Shown here piece by piece: positions 1 to 6,470 of a DNA stretch of 11,724 nucleotides. Source of the DNA: Pseudomonadota bacterium (GTDB lineage Bacteria; Myxococcota; UBA9042; PHBI01); the NCBI GenBank assembly GCA_005772945.1, contig SXIE01000050.1, positions 1 to 11,724 on the forward strand. Direction: 5' to 3'. Below the pieces are notes generated by a model, which was not told the origin of the DNA, did no database searches, and saw nothing but the letters and a program-made list of their open reading frames with translations. Position numbers and translations under genes: made by a program. Within the stretch, counting starts at the first letter, position 1. Every line of letters begins with the position of its first letter.

Positions 1-52
1 ATTCGACAGAAACTTCATTGACAGACACAACTCGATAGATACGCTTGCTCAC
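1..52 (-). CDS. 5' end of an unidentified gene leaving the window on the left
   Basis: On the minus strand a GTG at 52-50 is preceded by a strong Shine-Dalgarno sequence (AGGAGG, 66-61) with an 8-nt spacer, and the frame stays open to the window edge. The 17 visible codons give a basic then mixed N-terminus, [17 protein letters not shown]. This is too short to assign a family. Codons are AT-richer than in the rest of the window (for example GTT, TCT, AAT, GAA), which fits the lower GC of roughly the first 145 bases. A short hairpin, GGCCC-AAC-GGGCC on the plus strand (71-83), lies just upstream of the ribosome binding site. The call rests only on the start signal and the open frame. Confidence 0.5.
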   Translation of the reverse strand, partial: MSKRIYRVVSVNEVSVE

Positions 53-56
53 GGGG

Positions 57-1151
57 ATGACCTCCTGTTTGGCCCAACGGGCCTCCACTTACGTGGTTCT
101 GAGGCATCCCCAACTTTCACGCCTTCAGTCTACAGCCGACTCCTATGGCACCGTCCCGTTCATTCCCAAGGCCCCTGGCACCCAGCTCGCCCGCTTCTTC
201 AACAGCACCGCGAGCGCGTCGGTGGCGACCCTGCCGGACCTCGCCGCGGTCAAGCAGGCCTCGACCTACGCGGACGCCCCGACCGGCGTGAAGAACTACG
301 ATGTCTTTCCTTGGGATGACACCGTCGTCAAAACCAACGCCACGGCGACCTCGTTTCGCGGCTTCGCCGACGGTTGGCGCAATTCGCCGGGCGGCGCGTG
401 CACCTACGACTACGACAACAGCGGGTCCAACGACGGCAGCATCGCGCTCATGCTCCCGCGCGTCACGGTGTGCACGCCAGGATCCACAAACTGCACGGCG
501 ACCACGTTCGCGATGCACGTGCAGGTGCATGCCTGGGTCGGCGGAAGCTGGGGCGCGTTCACGTCCGGCCACATGAACACGCACCCGTCGCCCAACGACC
601 CGATCTTCTTCATGCACCACGCCTATCTCGACAAGATCTGGAACGACTGGCAGCTGAGCGCCAAGAAGGGCGGCGGCAAGCAGTGGCCGACCGATACCGA
701 GCTCGACGCCCAGGGCGCCAACAAATCCGCGCTCTACGGCCTGCACCACCTGATGTGGCCCTTCCGTGATCCGAGCTATCAGAAGGTGAAGCTGACGAAG
801 GAGCCGTCGCCGACGGACCCGTCGACGACCTACCCGGCCAACCAGAACGTGCTCAAGAACCGCCGCCTCGAGGCGGTCTACGACACGACGTTGCCCGGGA
901 TCACCCAGACCTCTAATGGCAAGACGCTGCTGCTGGCGAGCGGGGAAGCGCAGCCACCGCCCAGTACCACGAAGATCTACGGCGGGGTGTCCGTGTGGGA
1001 CGTCCTCGACAACTCGCTTATCTACCTCGCCCACGCCGACGACGGACAGACGCACATCACGACGCAGGTCGCGTACTGCGCGGTCAAGTCGGCGGAAGCG
1101 GTGGGCAAGGATTGGCCGACGACCTGCAAGCTCGGCGACCCGGTGAAGTGA
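57..1151 (+). CDS. 5'-truncated tyrosinase-family protein with only the CuB copper site, probable pseudogene
   Basis: Tyrosinases are binuclear copper oxidases that hydroxylate phenols and oxidise catechols. This frame has a clear CuB half. Numbered from a TTG at 45, it has H158-x3-H162 followed by AWVGG, then the signature [18 protein letters not shown] with H191/H192, D196 and W199. The stretch before it ([13 protein letters not shown], later [10 protein letters not shown]) resembles the segment between CuA and CuB in Streptomyces tyrosinases. No CuA histidines precede it: similarity to tyrosinase starts only around base 150, and an in-frame stop lies at 36-38. Codon choice also changes at about base 145, from AT-tolerant to GC-rich third positions. 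The front half of the gene therefore seems lost by rearrangement, or the contig is joined here. The start is uncertain (ATG 57 or TTG 45); both overlap or abut the divergent minus-strand gene and neither has a good ribosome site. About 170 residues after CuB belong to a C-terminal part that I do not recognise. A CuB-only protein is not expected to be an active tyrosinase. Confidence 0.75.
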   Translation: MTSCLAQRASTYVVLRHPQLSRLQSTADSYGTVPFIPKAPGTQLARFFNSTASASVATLPDLAAVKQASTYADAPTGVKNYDVFPWDDTVVKTNATATSFRGFADGWRNSPGGACTYDYDNSGSNDGSIALMLPRVTVCTPGSTNCTATTFAMHVQVHAWVGGSWGAFTSGHMNTHPSPNDPIFFMHHAYLDKIWNDWQLSAKKGGGKQWPTDTELDAQGANKSALYGLHHLMWPFRDPSYQKVKLTKEPSPTDPSTTYPANQNVLKNRRLEAVYDTTLPGITQTSNGKTLLLASGEAQPPPSTTKIYGGVSVWDVLDNSLIYLAHADDGQTHITTQVAYCAVKSAEAVGKDWPTTCKLGDPVK

Positions 1152-1170
1152 CCTGCGTGTGACAGGAACT

Positions 1171-1219
1171 CGCGGGCGCGACAGGGACTCAACGTTCAGA
1201 GGTCCACGTCGCGCCCGCG
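1171..1219. terminator. Inverted repeat between convergent genes, candidate bidirectional terminator
   Basis: A perfect 12-bp inverted repeat (CGCGGGCGCGAC at 1171-1182, GTCGCGCCCGCG at 1208-1219) encloses a 25-nt loop. It sits in the 78-bp gap between the stop of the tyrosinase fragment and the stop of the minus-strand small protein. No T-run follows on either strand, so it is not a classical intrinsic terminator. The position between convergent genes favours a transcript-end structure. Confidence 0.45.
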
Positions 1220-1229
1220 CGGACGCGCA

Positions 1230-1559
1230 TCACTCCTCGGCGCCGCCGCCGTCGTCGACCTGCCCGGAGGCCTCGGCCTCCGTGACCCAGTTGCCCAGCG
1301 CGGCGACGATCGACTTGGCTTGCGCGATCGACGAGATGTTGAACTTGGACTGCTGCTTGAACGTGCCGTTACGCTTCTGGTAGCGGCGCAGCGTGAACTT
1401 CGGCGCGGTCCAGGTGCCCGTGCGCTGATTCTGCTCGCGGAACTTGAAGAGGATCGTGGCCCAGCTGCCGCGCGAGAGGATGACCTTGTCGAGCTGCTCG
1501 ACGGTCACCTTGCCACCCTCGTCCCAATTCACGCTGAGCTCGTCGATGTCTTCCGCCAT
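1230..1559 (-). CDS. Small conserved-looking protein of 109 residues, function unknown
   Basis: The ATG at 1559 has an excellent ribosome site (GGAGG, 5-nt spacer) and the frame ends with TGA at 1232-1230. The protein opens with an acidic segment (MAEDIDELSVNWDEGG). A core then alternates hydrophobic and charged residues like a small beta-sheet: ILSRGSWATILFKFREQ, PKFTLRRYQKR and QSKFNISS. A helix follows (AQAKSIVAALGNWV), and the tail is acidic and Gly-rich. From memory, short proteins with the same ILS.G.WAT..F / PK..L.RY.K / FNISS pattern recur as uncharacterised proteins in deltaproteobacteria. The basic strands followed by a helix are reminiscent of PC4-type single-strand nucleic-acid binders, but that is only a fold guess. 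There is no signal peptide or membrane segment, so it is probably cytosolic. It is the last gene of the minus-strand series starting at 3637, 98 bp after the previous gene. A small hairpin (stem CGCGGG/CCCGCG, 1577-1593) lies just upstream of its ribosome site. Confidence 0.8.
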   Translation of the reverse strand: MAEDIDELSVNWDEGGKVTVEQLDKVILSRGSWATILFKFREQNQRTGTWTAPKFTLRRYQKRNGTFKQQSKFNISSIAQAKSIVAALGNWVTEAEASGQVDDGGGAEE

Positions 1560-1657
1560 GATGTCCTCCAGGGCTTCGCGGGCATGACCCGCGCGATGCG
1601 AGGCCGGGGATCTATCAGGGCTCCGTCGTTCGCGCCAGCCGTCTCGCCCGCGGCCTG

Positions 1658-2677
1658 CTACTTCGCGGCCGGGACGAGGAGGTGGAAGCTCGCGAGGAAC
1701 TTCTTGGCGGCCGCCGCGCTGGCGTTGCCCGCCGGGGCGGCCAGCGTGGCGGCCTGGATGCGGCTGCCGTCCCAGGTGACGCGCGCGTGCATGACGCGCT
1801 TGCCGTCGGTCGAGACCAGATCGAGCTCGCGCGCCGGGCGCCCGTTGAGCACAAGGCGGCGCTCGTCCTTGAGCGTGAAGCCGGTGTCGCGCACGGTCGC
1901 CTGGCGCACGTCCTCGAAGATGGCCTCGGGGGTGGCCTTGGCGCGCTCGGGCTCGAGGTAGATGCAGCGCAGTTGGTAGACGCTGTCGTTCTGCTCGAGG
2001 AGGTGGGTGCCGACGCCGGGCTCGAAGGTGCCGTGCGGCCACCCGGGCATGACGACCTCCGAGAGGCACTCGGCCGAGCGGACGACGACGTCGGTGCTCA
2101 TGCCGGGCTGGTTCTTGGGGACGGGGCGCACGCTCAGCATGAACTGGTCGGCCTCGTCGTCGCTCGGCGGGTCGAGCGCGACGACTGTGAACGTCCGTAA
2201 CACTTCCGAGACGAAGCGGACCTCGAGGCGCCCGGTCTTGTCCTTCTGGGTCTTGTGCACGAGCGAAAAGCGGCGGAGATCGTCGGGCGAGGCGCCCGGT
2301 GCGGCCAGCGGCGCGCTCAGCCAGTCGGAGAACGCGTCGAGCTCGACGCGCGTGACGTCGTCGAGGATCGCCTTGGCGGGTGTCTTCTGGACGGCCTCGG
2401 CGGGCAGGTTGAGGCACGACATCAGCCAGCGGCGCGGCGGGGCGGCATCGACCCCGTGCAGGGCGAAGGTCGTGTGGAGGTTCGCGACGCCCCAGACGTT
2501 GGGTTGGTCCTTCTCGACGCGCGCGGACCCCGGGACCTGATCGAAGTCGACGAGCGTGTCACAGCTGGCCGAGTGGTAGGTCTTCCAGGTCGTCCCGCAC
2601 GCGGCAATCGCCACGGGCCCCACGGTCGAAAGAAAGAGGGCCGTCGCCACGAAACTATGCTCGAGCATCCGCCGCAT
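1658..2677 (-). CDS. Secreted or lipoprotein-like protein of unknown function
   Basis: This 339-residue protein starts at an ATG with a strong upstream GAGGAGG. It has a hydrophobic export signal (residues 8-26) ending in I24-A-A-C27, a fair lipobox, so it may be a lipoprotein; a type I signal peptide is the alternative. Four further cysteines lie in the mature part. The middle is mixed alpha/beta without a family I recognise. The last 90 or so residues (from TPEAIFEDVRQ to FLASFHLL) have a pattern seen in many uncharacterised exported proteins: a Gly-rich turn, an ARELDL strand, an ARVTWDG strand and a closing FLASF helix. It lies 63 bp downstream of the alpha/beta hydrolase gene on the same strand, probably co-transcribed. 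No catalytic motif is visible. Confidence 0.8.
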   Translation of the reverse strand: MRRMLEHSFVATALFLSTVGPVAIAACGTTWKTYHSASCDTLVDFDQVPGSARVEKDQPNVWGVANLHTTFALHGVDAAPPRRWLMSCLNLPAEAVQKTPAKAILDDVTRVELDAFSDWLSAPLAAPGASPDDLRRFSLVHKTQKDKTGRLEVRFVSEVLRTFTVVALDPPSDDEADQFMLSVRPVPKNQPGMSTDVVVRSAECLSEVVMPGWPHGTFEPGVGTHLLEQNDSVYQLRCIYLEPERAKATPEAIFEDVRQATVRDTGFTLKDERRLVLNGRPARELDLVSTDGKRVMHARVTWDGSRIQAATLAAPAGNASAAAAKKFLASFHLLVPAAK

Positions 2678-2740
2678 GGAGCCTCCTCAGATGAGCCTAC
2701 CCCGAGCCTATGCCGACTTCGGCGTGCGCGCCAGCCGCCT

Positions 2741-3637
2741 TCAGCGGGTCGCGTGGTGGGGTGCGCGAATTGATTGGTGTACAAACGATCGCACGACCTG
2801 GTTGAAGCGCGCCGGCTCCTCTTCTTGCGGACAGTGACCCGAGGCGGCGAACGTGACGAGGCGGGCGCGCGGCAGGAAGCGCACGAGGCGATGGGCGGTG
2901 CGGGCCGGGAGGAGGTCGTCGCGTTCGCCCCAGAGGACGAGCGCTTCGTGGGCGACCCCCGGGAGGCGCGCGTCGAGGGCGGCGATGCCGGCGGGGAGGG
3001 CGCGCATGGTGGCGAGAGTGGCGGCCATGGCGCCTTCGCGCAGGTAGGGGGCCCAGATGCCGGCGAGGTACGCGCGGTCGATCGCGAGGTTGCGGTAGGC
3101 GAGGCCGGCGAGCGGGATGCGAATGAGGGTCGGGCCCAGGACCGTGCGGTAGAAGGGGAGGAGGGCGGCGATCTGGGTATGGAGAGCGGCCCATGGGACT
3201 TGGCGAAGGTGCGAGGCGGGGTTCACGAGGACGAGGCGCTCGACGCGCGCGGGCGCATGGAGGGCGGTCCAGAGGGAGACGGCGCCGCCGAGCGAGTTGC
3301 CGATGAAGGTCGCGTGCGGGACGCCGAGCTGGTCGAGGGCGCCGAGGACGAAGCGCGAGAGGCCGGCGAGGCTGTAGTCGGCGCGGGCGGGGCGACCGCT
3401 CCAACCGTGGCCTTGCTGGCAGAGGGCGATGACGCGGAAGTCGCGCGCGAGGACGTCGACGTTGTGGCGCCAGGCCCACGAGGAGACGGCGATGCCGTGC
3501 AGGAGGACCAGCGTCGGGGGCGCTTCGGAGGCGGTGGCGAGGGGGGTCGCCAGGGGTGATGGGGCCAGGTCCACGACGTGGCATCGGACGCCGTCGACGG
3601 AGAGGAAACGGCCCGCGGGATGCCAGCTCTGGTCCAC
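2741..3637 (-). CDS. Alpha/beta-hydrolase fold protein
   Basis: A 298-residue single-domain hydrolase of the alpha/beta fold, typical length for the family. Visible motifs are the oxyanion segment LLHGIAVSSWAW (H47-G48), the nucleophile elbow G113-N-S115-L-G-G, a strand ending in LVLWGERDD with likely acid D240, and the catalytic histidine in ASGHCPQEEEP (H268). The triad Ser-Asp-His therefore looks complete. Substrate cannot be told from sequence; esterase, epoxide or C-C bond hydrolase roles are all possible. No signal peptide is seen, so it is probably cytosolic. I chose the GTG at 3637 because the family core begins soon after it (FLSVDG). No ATG or GTG in frame lies just upstream, and a plausible promoter places the transcript start at or next to this codon. 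It heads a minus-strand series with the two following genes. Confidence 0.85.
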   Translation of the reverse strand: MDQSWHPAGRFLSVDGVRCHVVDLAPSPLATPLATASEAPPTLVLLHGIAVSSWAWRHNVDVLARDFRVIALCQQGHGWSGRPARADYSLAGLSRFVLGALDQLGVPHATFIGNSLGGAVSLWTALHAPARVERLVLVNPASHLRQVPWAALHTQIAALLPFYRTVLGPTLIRIPLAGLAYRNLAIDRAYLAGIWAPYLREGAMAATLATMRALPAGIAALDARLPGVAHEALVLWGERDDLLPARTAHRLVRFLPRARLVTFAASGHCPQEEEPARFNQVVRSFVHQSIRAPHHATR

Positions 3638-3643
3638 CGAGAG

Positions 3644-3672
3644 AGCATACGCCGGCGACCGCCGATGGTGAA
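3644..3672 (-). promoter_or_regulatory. Candidate promoter of the alpha/beta-hydrolase gene, possibly leaderless
   Basis: On the minus strand TTCACC (3672-3667) and TATGCT (3649-3644) are separated by 17 nt; each matches the sigma-70 consensus at 4 of 6 positions. The -10 box ends 6 nt before the GTG start codon, so transcription would begin at or next to the codon. That would explain why no Shine-Dalgarno sequence is visible. Confidence 0.4.
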
Positions 3673-3725
3673 ACGGGCGTCGACGCGGCGGCGTCGGGGA
3701 GCCGCGGCGAGCCGCGATGAGGCTT

Positions 3726-3740
3726 GCAATGCGCGATTGC
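3726..3740. promoter_or_regulatory. Perfect dyad in a divergent promoter region, candidate operator
   Basis: GCAAT-GCGCG-ATTGC is a perfect 15-bp dyad within the 157-bp region between the divergent hydrolase (start 3637) and lipoprotein (start 3795) genes. A second 12-bp palindrome, GCCGGGCCCGGC, lies at 3766-3777 and may be only base composition. The dyad is AT-richer than its surroundings and well placed for a regulator, but no binding protein is implied by the sequence. Confidence 0.3.
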
Positions 3741-3794
3741 GCACCGTAAGGGGGCGCGCGCGCGGGCCGGGCCCGGCGCGGTGATGGAGGGCGT

Positions 3795-5681
3795 ATGCGG
3801 CTTGCTTTCTTGGTGCTGTTGGGTGCGGCGTGGGTCTTGGGCGCGTGCGAAGCGGACGAGGGGGCCGGGGTCGACGCGACGGCGAGCGATGCGGCCGAGA
3901 CGACGGGTGCCGACGGGGTGACCGAGACGACGCTCGCCGAGGTGGCGGCCGAGACGATGGCCGCCGGCGACACCGCCGTGGTCGAGACGGTCGCCGACAC
4001 GGGCGTCCCCGAGACCGGGGGCGACACGAGCGCCACGCCCGAGACGTCCGAGGTCGTCACGCCGCCCTACGTGGGCTTCGAGCGGGTGTGGTCGCGGATG
4101 ATCCAGGCGTCATTCCACCAGACGGCGCCGGGTGGGATCATGGTGCGCCCGCCGCGGGCCACGCTGCTGGGCACGCGCACGATCGGCAACGGCACCGACG
4201 GCGTCCTGTTGATCGTCCTTTTGCTGCCAAGCTCCGACGTGGCGCTGGTCGACCCGAATGCCGCCGAGGGCGCCGAGGGGGCGGCCCAGCCGCTGGTGGA
4301 TCTGAACAGCGACACGCCCCGCGTGGCCGTCCTCGGGCTCAAGCAGGCCGATGGCAGTCTGGTGTTCGATGCGGTCTTGCATACGCTCGGCGACGGGGAG
4401 TCGATCGGCGCGGTGGGGCGCCTGCCGAGCGGCTTGGGGGTCACGATCCTCACGCCCGCGGGCAGCCAGGTCGTGCTGGCGCAGGTCTTCGGGACTGCGC
4501 TCAGGACCGCGACCGTCAAGGCCGAGAGCGGCAAGGGCACGCCGTTGGCGCTCGCTTTCCCGGCGGGCGCGCGGGTCGATCAAGGCAGCGGCGGCGGCGG
4601 CGGCGGTTTCGGTGGCGGTGGCGGTGGGCCGACTCCGCCAGCGATCATGCCGATCGTCTTCACGGCCGAGGCGAGCGGCGATCTGGGCGACGCGCTCGTG
4701 GTAACGCCAGCGGGCGAGGCCGCGCCCTTCGAGGTCGCCTACGACGCGGCCGCGGCGGGGATGGGGCTGGTGGCGGCGCGGCTCGCGGTCGCGACGGACA
4801 CGGCGGTGTGGCCGGCCGAGGGGAACGATGCGCTGTTCTTGCCCGGGCTGGAGGTCGGGGCGATCAACGATGCGACGGCGGGACCGATCTTCGCGGCGCA
4901 TGTGACGGCGGACACGACCGTCGGCGGGACCGCTTTCCAAGCGGGGATGGCGGTGTTCGTGCAGGTCCTGACGAGCGAGGCGGCGGCGCTGGTGCCGACG
5001 GCGTTTTGGTCGACCGACGGGGCCGTCGACTTCGATCAGGTGGCGGCCGACAGCTATGGGGGCTTCGAGGTGCTCGGATCGGCGACCGGCACCGTGATGT
5101 TCGGCGACGACACGGTGACGGCGCCGACCGGCGCGCGCGCGTTTCTCGGGCACGTGCAGGCGGAAGGGAACCTGCTGCTCTTTCAGGCCGAGGGCTGCGA
5201 CGCGATCCAGGAGATCAATGTGTCGCGCTCGTTCCGCATGATCCACACGCCGTGCGGCGATGCGGCCGCGCGCAAGAAGGTGATGCTGTGGCAGCGCTCG
5301 GTCGATCAGGACGGCAAGCTCGCCGAGCCGGTCGACGTCTTGATGGGCGAGGCGGCCGAGGGTTTCGAGCCGCTGGTGACCTCGCCGATCATCTCGCTCC
5401 CGGCGGCCGGCGGGCGCGCGACGGGGGCCGTCATCGATCTCGGCGCGGGTCAGGTCGAGCTCGCGGTCATCGACTCGGAGGGCGTGCCCTACGATGTCGG
5501 GCCGGTGCCGGATCTGGCGGGCGACGGGACGCCCTCGTGGATCGCGACCGTGCGCAATTCGGGCGGCGGCGGGTTCAATTCCAACGAGGTCCTCTACGCG
5601 GTGAACGGCTGGGCGGGCGTCGGGTTTGGGAACCCGCTCGTCGGGCGCGCGCACATCTCGCCGCGGCTCGTCATCGAGTGA
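3795..5681 (+). CDS. Large lipoprotein of unknown function with a glycine tract
   Basis: A 628-residue protein starting at an ATG with GGAGG 4 nt upstream. The N-terminus is a clear lipoprotein signal: a hydrophobic stretch ending in L15-G-A-C18. Residues 19 to about 88 form an acidic, low-complexity linker rich in Thr, Glu, Ala and Asp, typical of surface lipoproteins in myxobacteria. The rest looks beta-rich, with many short hydrophobic strands separated by Gly/Asp turns. It contains an unusual glycine tract (six Gly, Phe272, six Gly; residues 266-278, bases 4590-4628), probably a flexible hinge between two halves. Only two cysteines (EGCD and TPCGD) occur in the mature part and could pair. 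I recognise no family and no catalytic motif. The gene stands alone on the plus strand, divergent from the hydrolase and convergent with the deformylase. Confidence 0.85.
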   Translation: MRLAFLVLLGAAWVLGACEADEGAGVDATASDAAETTGADGVTETTLAEVAAETMAAGDTAVVETVADTGVPETGGDTSATPETSEVVTPPYVGFERVWSRMIQASFHQTAPGGIMVRPPRATLLGTRTIGNGTDGVLLIVLLLPSSDVALVDPNAAEGAEGAAQPLVDLNSDTPRVAVLGLKQADGSLVFDAVLHTLGDGESIGAVGRLPSGLGVTILTPAGSQVVLAQVFGTALRTATVKAESGKGTPLALAFPAGARVDQGSGGGGGGFGGGGGGPTPPAIMPIVFTAEASGDLGDALVVTPAGEAAPFEVAYDAAAAGMGLVAARLAVATDTAVWPAEGNDALFLPGLEVGAINDATAGPIFAAHVTADTTVGGTAFQAGMAVFVQVLTSEAAALVPTAFWSTDGAVDFDQVAADSYGGFEVLGSATGTVMFGDDTVTAPTGARAFLGHVQAEGNLLLFQAEGCDAIQEINVSRSFRMIHTPCGDAAARKKVMLWQRSVDQDGKLAEPVDVLMGEAAEGFEPLVTSPIISLPAAGGRATGAVIDLGAGQVELAVIDSEGVPYDVGPVPDLAGDGTPSWIATVRNSGGGGFNSNEVLYAVNGWAGVGFGNPLVGRAHISPRLVIE

Positions 5682-5685
5682 CAGT

Positions 5686-5699
5686 GAGTTCTCTCGCGA
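5686..5699. repeat. 14-bp direct repeat, copy 1
   Basis: The 14-mer GAGTTCTCTCGCGA lies between the convergent stop codons of the 628-residue lipoprotein and the deformylase. An identical copy at 5749-5762 lies 63 bp on, and a hairpin sits between the two. Confidence 0.6.
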
Positions 5700-5701
5700 A
5701 G

Positions 5702-5741
5702 GCCCGGCGTCATGGGTCCGCCTCGGACCCTGAAGCCGGGC
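5702..5741. terminator. Long hairpin between convergent genes, candidate bidirectional terminator
   Basis: GCCCGGC (5702-5708) pairs with GCCGGGC (5735-5741), TCA (5710-5712) with TGA (5731-5733), and GGGTCCG (5714-5720) with CGGACCC (5724-5730) around a 3-nt loop. This gives 17 base pairs with one bulge and one mismatch. The stem includes the stop codon of the deformylase and lies 20 nt past the stop of the plus-strand lipoprotein gene, so it could end transcripts from both sides. No T-run is present. Confidence 0.55.
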
Positions 5742-6432
5742 TGCCCGCGAGTTCTCTCGCGAGCTCGTCGAGGATCTCGGTGATCGGTCTTCCGGCAAAG
5801 CGGGCTTTGACCGCGTCGAGCGTCGAGAACGAGCGCGTCTTCATCCGATCGAGGTAGAGGCGGCCGTCGAGGTGGTCGAGCTCGTGCTGCAGAATGCGCG
5901 CGGGCCAGCCGCGGATGCGCCAGACCTGGGGCTGGGCGTGCTCGTCGAGGCCCTGGACCTCGACCTCGAGAGGGCGCTCGACCAGCGCCGCGAAGCCGCG
6001 CACCGAGAGGCAACCCTCGAAGAACGTGGCGCGGTCCTCGCCGATCGGCGTGACGATCGGGTTGACGAAGACGCGAACGGGAAACGGGACACGCTCGCGC
6101 TCGCGCAGCTCGTCGGGTGTCTGCTTGGTCTGGAGCTCGGCGCGGTCCTCGAGGACGAACACGCGCAGCGGGATCCCGAGCTGGGGCGCGGCGAGACCGA
6201 CCCCCGGGGCCGCGCGCATGGCGGCGATCATGCGGGTGACCAGCGCCTGGAACGCGGGCGTTGCGATCTCCTCGGGCGCGACGGCGCGGGCGGGCGTTCG
6301 GAGGACGGCGGCGCCCGTCTGGACGATCTGAAAAGCGTCGTGCGGATCGGTCGACACGGCCGGAGCTGGGGCGAGCGGCGCCGAGGCGCACGCAGTCGAA
6401 AGAAGCATCAGAGGCAGGGACCAGCGCAGCAT
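5710..6432 (-). CDS. Peptide deformylase with an N-terminal export (lipoprotein-like) signal
   Basis: Peptide deformylase is a metal-dependent hydrolase that removes the N-formyl group from formyl-methionine. All three family motifs are intact in this 240-residue protein: G77-V-G-L-A-A-P-Q84, E139-G-C141-L-S, and H183-E184-L-D-H187, so the metal ligands Cys141, His183 and His187 and the catalytic Glu184 are present. Details such as FPVRVFVNP, GWPARILQHELDHLDG and the RMKTRSF segment resemble type 1A enzymes, the form known from plant and animal mitochondria. The unusual part is the N-terminus: residues 1-15 (MLRWSLPLMLLSTAC) form an export signal with a cysteine at a lipobox-like position, followed by an Ala/Pro linker. 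The residue three before the cysteine is Ser rather than Leu, so lipidation is uncertain. The start is supported by GGAG 7 nt upstream, and no alternative start retains the whole domain without the signal. The gene is last in a minus-strand series, 38 bp after the barrel gene. It is unlikely to be the housekeeping enzyme. Confidence 0.9.
   Translation of the reverse strand: MLRWSLPLMLLSTACASAPLAPAPAVSTDPHDAFQIVQTGAAVLRTPARAVAPEEIATPAFQALVTRMIAAMRAAPGVGLAAPQLGIPLRVFVLEDRAELQTKQTPDELRERERVPFPVRVFVNPIVTPIGEDRATFFEGCLSVRGFAALVERPLEVEVQGLDEHAQPQVWRIRGWPARILQHELDHLDGRLYLDRMKTRSFSTLDAVKARFAGRPITEILDELARELAGSPASGSEADP
5749..5762. repeat. 14-bp direct repeat, copy 2
   Basis: This exact copy of GAGTTCTCTCGCGA lies inside the 3' end of the deformylase gene, opposite copy 1 with respect to the hairpin at 5702-5741. 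With its flanks it also forms a small stem, CGCGAG-TTCT-CTCGCG (5746-5761). Confidence 0.6.
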
Positions 6433-6470
6433 CGCGTGCTCCGGGGGCCGGGGGCAGGGCCCGTGGCAGA

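Noticed and set aside
117..1055. Long open frame on the minus strand opposite the tyrosinase fragment
   Set aside because: Its translation is Arg/Val-rich with no family motif, while the plus strand carries a clear CuB signature; it is a mirror of GC-rich codons.
1560..2417. Upstream extension of the small 109-residue protein across the neighbouring gene
   Set aside because: The strong ribosome site sits right before ATG 1559, and the upstream part overlaps a real gene in another frame.
3638..4060. Upstream extension of the alpha/beta hydrolase to an ATG at 4060
   Set aside because: It is a Ser/Thr/Val/Pro repeat that mirrors the acidic linker of the divergent lipoprotein; the hydrolase domain starts after 3637.
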